From: Mesorhizobium sp.
GTDB lineage: Bacteria; Pseudomonadota; Alphaproteobacteria; Rhizobiales; Rhizobiaceae
Assembly: GCA_030698645.1 (NCBI GenBank)
Contig: JAUYMV010000486.1
Coordinates: 1-5,796, forward strand
Direction: 5' to 3'
DNA length: 5,796 bases
How positions within the stretch are numbered: the first letter of the stretch is position 1; the number at the start of each line of letters is the position of its first letter. Shown in pieces: positions 1 through 5,796 of the stretch. The notes beneath the pieces are model-generated. The model was not told the DNA's origin, searched no databases, and was given only the letters and a program-made list of their open reading frames with translations. A program made the translations under genes and the position numbers.

Positions 1-736
1 CGGCCTGGCGCGCCTCGGCCTCGGCGTCCGGACCCCACTGCTCGACCTGCCAGTCCTCGTCGACATGGGCAGCCTTCCACGCCGTCTCGGCATCGATAGC
101 GCCGGCCTCCACCGCGATCGCCAGCAGGGCTGAGCCCGTCAGCGACGTCATGACGTGGACGGCGGCAAGCCGCAGCGGGTCGGCGCGCCGCTGTAGGTGG
201 ATGCCGACCGCGCCGATCGACTCGCGCGGCTGCTGCACATGGATGACGCCCTCGGCCAGGATGAAGCGCGCGCCGATCGCCGTGCGGACCCAGTCCAGCA
301 CCGGGTCCCAGGCCTCGGCCTGGCGCTCGACCAGTTTTTCGGGCGCGTCGGCGCGGTAGAACAGCAGGTCGGACGAGGCGAAGCGCAATATGTCTTCCAG
401 CACCGCCTGCGGATCGGCGGCGACACCGTCGATGGCGGTGTTGGCCAGCCGCAGCACCGGCATCTTCACCGGATTGATCTCCGTCTCCTGCGCCGCGAAT
501 TCGGCGGCGACGAGCGCGGCGGCGCGTTCGGTCGGCAGCGCCAGCAGCGCCTTGCCCGGCGTGCGCACCGGCTTGCCGTCAAGCAGCACGGCGTATGCTC
601 CGTCTACTTCTCCGACGCCCGCCTGCTCGTAGAAGCGCTTCGGCAGATGCGTGCGCATCTGGATCTGCGCCCGTCGCACCGGGTCCGGGTCGGACAGATA
701 TTGGTCGTAGTCGAGGTCGTTCAGGATGTAGCGCAT
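1..736 (-). CDS. ATP12-family F1-ATPase assembly chaperone (3' end cut off by window edge)
   Basis: This gene encodes an ATP12 family protein. In mitochondria ATP12 binds the F1 alpha subunit and helps assemble the F1 sector of ATP synthase; alphaproteobacteria carry the homologue in the cytoplasm. The visible 245 residues match the family almost end to end. They show the N-terminal DPDPVRRAQIQMRTHLPKRFY stretch (about residues 17-36), the LDGKPVRTP motif (52-60), the MPVLRLANTAID core (92-103), SSDLLFYRAD (121-130) and the conserved acidic, Trp-rich VDEDWQVEQWG (225-235). Family members are about 260 residues long, so only some 15-20 C-terminal residues should be missing. The start is the ATG at 736-734; an ATG three bases upstream is out of frame and meets a stop after six codons. 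The Shine-Dalgarno signal is weak (GAAGAG, 13 bases upstream). The gene follows rluC by 42 bases with no terminator between them, so it is probably co-transcribed. The family call is firm; the in vivo role is inferred from homologues. Confidence 0.93.
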   Translation of the reverse strand, partial: MRYILNDLDYDQYLSDPDPVRRAQIQMRTHLPKRFYEQAGVGEVDGAYAVLLDGKPVRTPGKALLALPTERAAALVAAEFAAQETEINPVKMPVLRLANTAIDGVAADPQAVLEDILRFASSDLLFYRADAPEKLVERQAEAWDPVLDWVRTAIGARFILAEGVIHVQQPRESIGAVGIHLQRRADPLRLAAVHVMTSLTGSALLAIAVEAGAIDAETAWKAAHVDEDWQVEQWGPDAEAEARQA

Positions 737-778
737 CGCATCGGTCTCACTCTTCGGTCGCAGCCGCGACCAGTCCCG

Positions 779-1759
779 TCAGTCCCCGGCGGTCGATTCC
801 TCGAGGCCGAGGAGGTTCCAGCTCTGCACCATGTGCGGCGGCATCGGCGCCGTCACGTCGATGAGCCCCTTGTCGGGGTGCGGAATGATGATCCGCCTGG
901 CCAGCAGATGCAGCCGGTCCTGCATGCCGCCCGGGAAATCCCAATTGGTGTCGGCTTCGAAATACTTCGGATCGCCGATGATCGGGCAGCCGATCGAGGC
1001 GGCATGGACGCGCAACTGGTGCGTCCGACCGGTATAGGGTTCCATCTCGAGCCACGACAGCGTCTGCGCCGCCTTCTCGATGACGCGGTAATAGGTGACG
1101 GCGTGGTCGGCGCCCTTTTCGCCATGCTTGGCGACGCGCATGCGGTCGCCGTCCGGCGTCTGCTCCTTGATCAGCCAGGACGAGATCTTGTCCTCGTTCT
1201 TGGGCGGCACGCCCTTGACCAGCGCCCAGTAGGTTTTCTTGGTTTCCCGCGCGCGGAACGCCTCGGCGAGCTTCATCGCCGCCAGCCGCGTGCGCGCCAC
1301 GACGAGAACGCCCGCCGTGTCGCGGTCGAGCCGGTGGACGAGGCGCGGCTTCTCGCCCTTCTTGCTGCGCCAGGCCTCCAGCATGTCGTCGACATGGCGC
1401 ACGACGCCCGAGCCGCCCTGCACGGCGAGGCCGGCCGGCTTGTTGAAGACGAAGACCTTGTCGTCCTCGTAGAGCAGCATCTGGCGCAGCACGTCGCCGT
1501 CGTCCTGGCCGCGAATGGTCTTGGCGGTGAGCGGTCCGCCTTCCTTGCGGTCGATGTCGAGCGGCGGGACACGGATCATCTGGCCGGGTTCGACGCGCGT
1601 GTCGGCCTTGACGCGGCCGCCGTCGACGCGGATCTGGCCGGAGCGCAGCAATTTCTGCAGGTGGCCGAAGCCGAGCCCCGGAAAATGCGTCTTGAACCAG
1701 CGGTCGAGGCGCATGCCCGTCTCGCCGTCTTCCACCTTGATCTGTTCGACGCCTGCCAT
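779..1759 (-). CDS. rluC: RluC/RluA-family 23S rRNA pseudouridine synthase
   Basis: This is a complete 326-residue pseudouridine synthase that isomerises uridine to pseudouridine in rRNA. E. coli RluC acts on 23S rRNA positions 955, 2504 and 2580. An N-terminal S4 RNA-binding domain covers about residues 14-75 (MRLDRWF, HLQKLLRSGQIRVDG). The RluA-type catalytic domain covers about 95-310. It has the NKPAGLAVQGG segment (106-116), the HRLDRDTAG motif (142-150) with the presumed catalytic Asp145, GRTHQLRVH (244-252) and IGDPKY (261-266). Length and domain order are normal for RluC. The ATG at 1759-1757 is supported by a GGGAAG ribosome-binding site nine bases upstream and by the usual distance to the S4 domain. 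The gene lies 154 bases after the diguanylate cyclase and 42 bases before the ATP12 gene. Paralogues such as RluD also share this fold, so exact target positions are inferred, but S4 plus this catalytic domain and the rhizobial context favour RluC. Confidence 0.92.
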   Translation of the reverse strand: MAGVEQIKVEDGETGMRLDRWFKTHFPGLGFGHLQKLLRSGQIRVDGGRVKADTRVEPGQMIRVPPLDIDRKEGGPLTAKTIRGQDDGDVLRQMLLYEDDKVFVFNKPAGLAVQGGSGVVRHVDDMLEAWRSKKGEKPRLVHRLDRDTAGVLVVARTRLAAMKLAEAFRARETKKTYWALVKGVPPKNEDKISSWLIKEQTPDGDRMRVAKHGEKGADHAVTYYRVIEKAAQTLSWLEMEPYTGRTHQLRVHAASIGCPIIGDPKYFEADTNWDFPGGMQDRLHLLARRIIIPHPDKGLIDVTAPMPPHMVQSWNLLGLEESTAGD

Positions 1760-1764
1760 TCGAT

Positions 1765-1784
1765 CGGTCTTCCCGTTAAGACCG
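1765..1784 (-). promoter_or_regulatory. Hairpin overlapping the rluC ribosome-binding site
   Basis: In the rluC transcript a perfect 7-bp stem can form: CGGTCTT (1784-1778) pairs with AAGACCG (1771-1765) around the six-base loop AACGGG. It ends five bases before the rluC ATG. The best Shine-Dalgarno match, GGGAAG (1774-1769), lies half in the loop and half in the 3' arm, so the folded form would partly hide it. The pairing is read directly from the sequence; a role in translation control is inference. Confidence 0.4.
1769..1774 (-). promoter_or_regulatory. Probable ribosome-binding site of rluC
   Basis: GGGAAG on the minus strand ends nine bases before the ATG at 1759. It is a moderate match to the anti-Shine-Dalgarno complement and the best candidate in the leader. 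It supports the chosen rluC start. Confidence 0.5.
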
Positions 1785-1913
1785 GGGCAATAGCATCAGG
1801 CGCGGCGTCTTGCGAGCCTCAATCCTGCGGCGCTGCCAGCGCGCGGCCCGCGGCGCCTGCCGGTATCGGTATGCGACGGGGCCGGCGGGCGGGACGATGC
1901 GTCCGATCGCGCG

Positions 1914-3851
1914 TCAGCCGGCGTGACGGCGATCCGAGACGCGGGCCACTTCGCGCGCGGCGTCGCGCCCGGACGTCGGTCGCCACCGGCGCACGCAGTC
2001 CCTGCCCGCCGCCTTGGCGTCGTAGAGCGCCTCGTCGGCGCGGCCGACGAGTTCCTGCACGCCGATCTGCTCCGTGGCCGGCTTGACCGACGACACGCCG
2101 ATGCTGATGGTCACGATCTTCGACTTGCTGTGGCTGTGCGGGATGGCCAGCGCATGGACGGCGAGGCGGAGGGTTTCGGCGACATGCCATGCGCCCTCGA
2201 ACGACGTGGCGGGCAGGATCACGGCAAGCTCCTCGCCGCCATAGCGCGCCGACTTGTCGACCGCCCGTTTCAGCGTTTTCACCAGGCACTCGCTGATGCT
2301 GCGCAGGCATCTGTCGCCGGCGGGATGGCCGTAGGAATCGTTGAACGCCTTGAACATGTCGACGTCGATCATGAGCAGGCTGAGCGGCTCGTCGTTGCGC
2401 TGGCACCTTGCATATTCGTCACGCAGCGTCTGGTCGAAGGCCCGGCGGTTCAGCAGTCCCGTCAGGCCGTCGGTCATCGCCAGCACCTCGAGACGCGCGT
2501 TCAGTTCGGACAACGCTTGCTCGGCGACCTTGCGCGCCGAGATGTCCGACAGCACGGCCAGAATGCCGCCGTCCAGCGTCGAGCGCGTCCGCACGTGCAG
2601 CCACCGGCCGTCGGCGATGCGGATTTCGCGATCGGTGTCGACCTGAGCGCCCGAACGAAACGTTTCGAGCCAGGTCTCTATCTTTGCGGCCGGAATGCCG
2701 GTTTCTTCGCCGCGGTCGGCGGAGGCGCGCAGGATCTCCCTGACGTTGACGCCCGGCGCCCGGACTTCGCTCATATCCGAAAACAACGCATCATATTGGG
2801 CGTTGCTGAAGATCAGCCGCCCGTTCGGGTCGAACATCACGAGCGCATCCGCCATATGCGTCAGCGCGATCGACAACCGGGACTGCGTTTCCGCCAGGTC
2901 GACTTCGAGACGTTTCTGGTTGGTCACGTCGCGGTTGTGGGTGATTAGTCCGACGATTGCACCGCTCTCGTCGAGGAGCGGCGTCTTCAGCGTCGACAAC
3001 CACACTTTCTCGCCGTCGAGACGGGTGATCTCCTGTTCGAAGATACGGGAGCTTCCCGCAGCGAGGACGGCGATCTCGTCGGCCCTGAATGTGTCGGCGG
3101 TCTTCGCTGGATAGAACGCGAAATCCGTCTTGCCGATCAGATCGCTCGCGTTTTCCGCGCGCATGAGCTTCGCCGTGGCCGGATTCGCCGCGAGAAAGCG
3201 TCCCTCGCGGTCCTTGGCGTTGAGGCTGTCGGGCAGGGCTTCGATAATCGCGCGATAGGTGTGGTTGGCCCTTGTGACCAATCTGCGCGAGGCGTCCTGG
3301 TGGATCATGAAACTGACGACCAATGTCGAAATCATGACCATGACGGAGAGCTGCACGCCGATCTCGGGGAGCGACTCCTTCCATTGCGAGGAGCCCGACA
3401 CAAAGAAGCCGGACAGCGCACCGACGACCGTTGCAGCGCTCAGCAGTATCAGGTCGGCCGGCCTTGGCTGCCTGCCGCGCAGGAGCCGATTTCCGGAAAT
3501 GCCGATGACCGTGGTAACCGTAATGCCCACGATTCCGGGCCAGACACCCGAACCGCCGCTGGCGATGCGAGCGGCGCTGGCGATGACGGCGGTGATCAGG
3601 CCGCTCAGAGGCCCGCCGAAAAACCCCGAAACCGCGATCAATGTGGAGCGCAGGTCGACGATCCGTCCCGGTGTCAGTTCGACGGGGATCTGCATGAGAA
3701 CAGCCGAACCGGCGCCCATCATCAGGCCGACCATAATGGAACGCGAACCGGGTGCCCGGTTCTCGACCCACCCGCAGGCCTGGGTCCACGCCGAAACAAA
3801 CAGCACCACTACAGCGAAATTGGCCAGCAGTTCCTGCCAATGGGTGTTCAT
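1914..3851 (-). CDS. Membrane-bound diguanylate cyclase: LytS-type 5TM sensor, two PAS domains, GGEEL domain
   Basis: This 645-residue protein should make cyclic di-GMP from two GTP at the inner membrane. Residues 8-184 contain about six hydrophobic segments and resemble the LytS-type 5TM-5TMR_LYT domain (VDLRST at 65-70, GFFGGPLSGLITA at 76-88, ARIASGG at 94-100). A first PAS domain spans about 196-315 (ALPDSLNAKDREGRFLAANP). A second, PAS_7-like one spans about 325-440 (ALVMFDPNGRLIFSN; final DISARKVAEQ). The GGDEF domain starts at DGLTGLLNRR (461-470). It has metal ligand Asp496 in MIDVDMFKAFND, the signature GGEEL at 538-542 and the inhibitory RxxD site Arg529-Asp532 exactly five residues before it. 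These features predict an active, product-inhibited enzyme; the last signature residue is Leu, not the usual Phe. No EAL domain is present. The start is firm: AGAGG lies six bases upstream and an in-frame TAG three codons upstream. The signal sensed is unknown. Sampled G+C in the sensory half is lower than in neighbours. Confidence 0.93.
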   Translation of the reverse strand: MNTHWQELLANFAVVVLFVSAWTQACGWVENRAPGSRSIMVGLMMGAGSAVLMQIPVELTPGRIVDLRSTLIAVSGFFGGPLSGLITAVIASAARIASGGSGVWPGIVGITVTTVIGISGNRLLRGRQPRPADLILLSAATVVGALSGFFVSGSSQWKESLPEIGVQLSVMVMISTLVVSFMIHQDASRRLVTRANHTYRAIIEALPDSLNAKDREGRFLAANPATAKLMRAENASDLIGKTDFAFYPAKTADTFRADEIAVLAAGSSRIFEQEITRLDGEKVWLSTLKTPLLDESGAIVGLITHNRDVTNQKRLEVDLAETQSRLSIALTHMADALVMFDPNGRLIFSNAQYDALFSDMSEVRAPGVNVREILRASADRGEETGIPAAKIETWLETFRSGAQVDTDREIRIADGRWLHVRTRSTLDGGILAVLSDISARKVAEQALSELNARLEVLAMTDGLTGLLNRRAFDQTLRDEYARCQRNDEPLSLLMIDVDMFKAFNDSYGHPAGDRCLRSISECLVKTLKRAVDKSARYGGEELAVILPATSFEGAWHVAETLRLAVHALAIPHSHSKSKIVTISIGVSSVKPATEQIGVQELVGRADEALYDAKAAGRDCVRRWRPTSGRDAAREVARVSDRRHAG

Positions 3852-3982
3852 ACGGCGCCTCTATGCTACGTCGCTACGCGTGAACCCCCGAACCGCTATG
3901 GTCTGACGCTACATCTCATTGATAAACAAACTCTTCGATTGACGCCGCCTATTTGAGACGTGGCTCGGATTCTAACGCGCGG
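3852..3982 (-). promoter_or_regulatory. Intergenic leader/promoter region of the diguanylate cyclase
   Basis: The 131 bases between the rarA stop and the cyclase start contain no gene. Positions about 3911-3960 are AT-richer than the surroundings (minus strand includes AGTTTGTTTATCAATGAG) and are the likeliest place for a promoter, but I see no clear -35/-10 pair. Closer to the gene are short repeated words: GCTACG at 3865-3870 and again at 3873-3878, GCTATG at 3895-3900, GCTACA at 3908-3913, and GAACC at 3882-3886 and 3890-3894. Two of these pairs have an 8-bp period. I see no hairpin plus T-run to terminate rarA. Confidence 0.45.
3858..3862 (-). promoter_or_regulatory. Ribosome-binding site of the diguanylate cyclase gene
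   Basis: AGAGG on the minus strand lies six bases before the ATG at 3851-3849, which is ideal spacing. An in-frame TAG overlapping its 5' side rules out any upstream start, so the N-terminus of the cyclase is well defined. Confidence 0.75.
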
Positions 3983-5299
3983 TCAGATACCGGACTGGCG
4001 TTGCCGCCTGATCTTGTCCCAGAACTCCAGGCGCTTGCGGATGTCGCGCTCGAAGCCACGGTCCGGCGGGTCGTAGAAGGTCTGGCGGCCCATCTTTTCC
4101 GGAAAGTAGTCCTGGCCGGAGAAGGCGTCCGGCTCGTCATGGTCGTAACGGTAGCCGGCGCCGTAGTCCTCGTCCTTCATCAGCCTGGTCGGCGCATTGA
4201 GGATGTGCTTGGGCGGCAGCAGCGAGCCGTGCTCCTTGGCCGCCCGCGTCGCCGCCTTGAAGGCGACATAGACCGCGTTCGATTTCGGCGCCGTCGCCAG
4301 GTAAACGCAGGCCTGCGCAAAGGCGAGTTCGCCCTCGGGGGAACCCAGATAATCGTAGGCGTCCTTGGCGGCGTTGGCGATCACCAGCGCTTGCGGGTCG
4401 GCCAGCCCGATGTCTTCCGACGCCATGCGCACCAGGCGGCGGCCGAGATAGAGCGGGTCCTCGCCGGCATCGAACATGCGCGCCAGATAATAGAGTGCGG
4501 CGTCCGGATCGGAGCCGCGCACCGCCTTGTGCAGCGCCGAGATCAGATTGTAGTGGCCGTCCTGCCCCTTGTCGTAGACCGGCGCGCGGCGCTGGACGAT
4601 ATTCTGCAGGGCTTCCGCGTCGAACATCTCGCCTTGCCTGGCGGCGCGCCAGACTTCTTCGGCGAGCGTCAGCGCCGCGCGGCCGTCGCCATCGCTCATG
4701 CGCACGAGGACCGCGCGGGCGGTCGCGTCGAGCGGCAGCGCCCTGCCCTCCTCGGCCTCCGCCTTCTCGAGCAGTTGTCCGATGCTCTCCTCGCTGTGCG
4801 CGCGGAACGTCAGCACGCGCGCGCGGGAGAGAAGCGCGGCATTCAGTTCGAAGGACGGGTTCTCCGTCGTCGCGCCGACCAGCACCACGGTGCCGTCTTC
4901 CATGACGGGCAGGAAGGAGTCCTGCTGGGCGCGGTTGAAGCGGTGGATCTCGTCGACGAAGAGCAGCGTCTGGCGGCCGTTGGCGCGGCGCAGCTTCGCC
5001 GACTCAAAGACCTTCTTCAGGTCGGCGACGCCCGAAAAGACCGCCGAGATCTGTTCAAAGGCGAGATCGGTCTGGCCGGCGAGCAGGCGCGCCACCGTCG
5101 TCTTGCCCGTGCCGGGCGGGCCCCAGAAGATCATCGAGCCGAGCGAGCCGGAGCGGATCATCCGCGTCAGCGCGCCGTCCTCGCCGGTCAGGTGCTCCTG
5201 GCCGACGACCTCCTCCAGCCGCGCCGGGCGCAGCCGGTCGGCCAGCGGCCGTCCCCGATCGGCGCGCCCGGCGGTGTCGGTTGCGAACAGATCGGCCAT
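3983..5299 (-). CDS. rarA: Replication-associated recombination protein A, AAA+ ATPase (RarA/MgsA)
   Basis: This complete 438-residue protein belongs to the RarA/MgsA/WRNIP1 family of clamp-loader-like AAA+ ATPases, which act on stalled replication forks and single-strand gaps in the cytoplasm. The N-terminus has the family RPLADRLRP and VVGQEHL segments (17-25, 31-37). The ATPase core shows Walker A GPPGTGKTT (60-68), Walker B LLFVDEIHR (112-120; Asp116, Glu117), sensor 1 GATTENPSF (142-150), the arginine-finger region LLSRAR (156-161) and the sensor 2 segment SDGDGRAAL (202-210). The C-terminal half carries the MgsA tetramerisation region, including ALHKAVRGSDPDAALYYLARM (255-275), EDIGLADP (295-302) and LLPPKHILNAPT (360-371). 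Nothing essential is missing and length is typical. The start MADLF is the family's usual one. The stop of the upstream protease gene is one base away, so the pair is probably translationally coupled; no strong separate ribosome-binding site is seen. Confidence 0.97.
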   Translation of the reverse strand: MADLFATDTAGRADRGRPLADRLRPARLEEVVGQEHLTGEDGALTRMIRSGSLGSMIFWGPPGTGKTTVARLLAGQTDLAFEQISAVFSGVADLKKVFESAKLRRANGRQTLLFVDEIHRFNRAQQDSFLPVMEDGTVVLVGATTENPSFELNAALLSRARVLTFRAHSEESIGQLLEKAEAEEGRALPLDATARAVLVRMSDGDGRAALTLAEEVWRAARQGEMFDAEALQNIVQRRAPVYDKGQDGHYNLISALHKAVRGSDPDAALYYLARMFDAGEDPLYLGRRLVRMASEDIGLADPQALVIANAAKDAYDYLGSPEGELAFAQACVYLATAPKSNAVYVAFKAATRAAKEHGSLLPPKHILNAPTRLMKDEDYGAGYRYDHDEPDAFSGQDYFPEKMGRQTFYDPPDRGFERDIRKRLEFWDKIRRQRQSGI

Positions 5300-5300
5300 C

Positions 5301-5796
5301 TCAGTAGCGCAGCACCTGCGTCATCAACCGTCCGTCGCGCTCGACGGTGAAGCGCCACAGCCGGGTGCGCTGGGCGGCGGCGGCGGCGAGCGTCTCGGCC
5401 GTATCGATCTCCTGGCCGTTGACCACGCGCACGATATCGCGCGGCTGCAGCCCGATGCCCTCGGCGGTCGAATTGCGCGCGACCTCCATCACGGCGACGC
5501 CCTTCAGATTGCTCGGCATGCCCAGCCGGTCGGCGCTGCGCGGCGACAGGTCGATGACCTTGGCGCCGGCAAACGGGCTGCGGCCCTCGATGACGATCTC
5601 GCGGTTCGCCGCACCTTCCGGCGCGCGCTCGAGCGTCACCTTGACGTCGCGCTTTTCGCCCTGCCGCAGGATGTTGAGGGTGATTTCCGTTCCGATCGGC
5701 TGCGTCGCGAGCCGATAGCCGAGCGCATCGACATGCTCGATCGGCGACCCGTTCATGGCCAGCACCACGTCGCCCGGCCGCATGCCGGCGCGCGAC
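5301..5796 (-). CDS. degP: Do/HtrA-family periplasmic serine protease, C-terminal PDZ part (5' end outside window)
   Basis: The reading frame is open to the window edge and gives 164 C-terminal residues of a DegP/DegQ-type protease, a periplasmic protease-chaperone that handles misfolded envelope proteins. The first visible residues, AGMRPGDVVLAMNGSPI, are the typical middle of PDZ1, with its end at TLERAP about residue 57. A linker and a second PDZ domain follow: SPFAGAKVIDLSP, then a divergent carboxylate-binding region around LKGVAVMEVARNS, then LQPRDIVRVVNGQEI, and a WRFTVERDGR strand close to the stop. The trypsin-like domain with His, Asp and Ser, and the signal peptide, would lie beyond position 5796, so activity cannot be judged. 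The internal ATG at 5783 is not a real start because it lies inside PDZ1. The gene is followed by rarA after a single base. The family is clear; degP versus degQ is not resolvable, so the symbol is tentative. Confidence 0.9.
   Translation of the reverse strand, partial: SRAGMRPGDVVLAMNGSPIEHVDALGYRLATQPIGTEITLNILRQGEKRDVKVTLERAPEGAANREIVIEGRSPFAGAKVIDLSPRSADRLGMPSNLKGVAVMEVARNSTAEGIGLQPRDIVRVVNGQEIDTAETLAAAAAQRTRLWRFTVERDGRLMTQVLRY

Larger units (their letters stand above)
1760..1913 (-). other. Intergenic region between the diguanylate cyclase and rluC
   Basis: This 154-base gap holds no convincing gene. Besides the hairpin near rluC it contains two short perfect inverted repeats. GGACG/CGTCC (1892-1896 with 1900-1904, loop of three) lies just after the cyclase stop. 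GCGCT/AGCGC (1830-1834 with 1838-1842, loop of three) lies in a very GC-rich block. Neither is followed by a T-run on the minus strand, so an intrinsic terminator is not supported. A minus-strand TTGAGG with TGCTAT downstream is a poor promoter candidate because the spacing is 21 bases. Whether rluC has its own promoter here cannot be decided from sequence alone. Confidence 0.5.

Noticed and set aside
1892..1904. GGACG-ATG-CGTCC inverted repeat just after the cyclase stop, considered as a terminator.
   Set aside because: The stem is only five base pairs, with a three-base loop and no T-run after it on the minus strand.
197..2086. A 629-codon plus-strand open frame running antisense across the ATP12 gene, rluC and the end of the cyclase.
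   Set aside because: It crosses three well-supported minus-strand genes and the gaps between them, its translation is Arg/Ala/His/Gln-rich without a recognisable domain, and long antisense frames are expected in high-GC coding DNA.
3261..3956. Plus-strand frames of 215-231 codons opposite the membrane half of the cyclase.
   Set aside because: They overlap the coding sequence of the LytS-type domain and show only composition typical of antisense frames.
3953..5350. A 465-codon plus-strand open frame antisense to rarA.
   Set aside because: It mirrors rarA, whose motifs are all intact on the other strand. The translation is low-complexity Arg/Ala/Val-rich and resembles no family.
5373..5387. 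Five GGC trinucleotide repeats.
   Set aside because: They encode an in-frame alanine run in the PDZ2 region of the protease and are short; ordinary for GC-rich coding sequence.
1..5796. Search for a new defence, toxin-antitoxin, CRISPR, phage or insertion-sequence element.
   Set aside because: Every coding stretch is explained by known families, the gaps are short, and I saw no transposase, spaced repeat array, tRNA or terminal inverted repeats.

Overview
The window looks like a chromosomal segment of a high-GC alphaproteobacterium, most likely a member of the Hyphomicrobiales (Rhizobiales; Mesorhizobium/Phyllobacteriaceae-like). I base this on the GC-rich coding sequence (about two thirds G+C in the lines I counted in rarA and rluC), the rhizobial flavour of the proteins (an ATP12-type F1 assembly chaperone, a PAS_7-like domain, a Do-family protease next to rarA) and the gene order. 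This is recognition from memory, not a database search. All five genes are on the minus strand, so transcription runs from high to low coordinates.

Layout in transcription order. (1) 5796-5301: C-terminal 164 residues of a Do/HtrA-family periplasmic serine protease, with most of PDZ1 and all of PDZ2; the catalytic domain lies outside the window. (2) 5299-3983: rarA, a complete AAA+ replication-associated recombination protein, one base after the protease stop. (3) 3982-3852: a 131-base gap, AT-richer in part, with short direct repeats; the likely promoter region of the next gene. (4) 3851-1914: a 645-residue membrane-bound diguanylate cyclase with a LytS-type multi-TM sensor (5TM-5TMR_LYT), two PAS domains and a GGEEL domain with an intact inhibitory RxxD site. 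(5) 1913-1760: a 154-base gap with small GC-rich inverted repeats and a 7-bp hairpin that overlaps the probable rluC ribosome-binding site. (6) 1759-779: a complete RluC/RluA-family 23S rRNA pseudouridine synthase. (7) 736-1: an ATP12-family F1-ATPase assembly chaperone, complete at its start and cut by the window edge near its C-terminus.

The protease, rarA, rluC and ATP12 genes are conserved housekeeping functions: envelope quality control, replication-fork repair, ribosome modification and ATP synthase assembly. The diguanylate cyclase is the accessory-looking member. It sits between rarA and rluC with its own leader and lower G+C over its sensory half, which suggests an independently regulated c-di-GMP module inserted into a housekeeping neighbourhood. 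I see no tRNA, rRNA, CRISPR array, insertion sequence or phage gene, and no clear sign of a new defence or mobile system. The very long plus-strand reading frames are antisense shadows of the high-GC genes.
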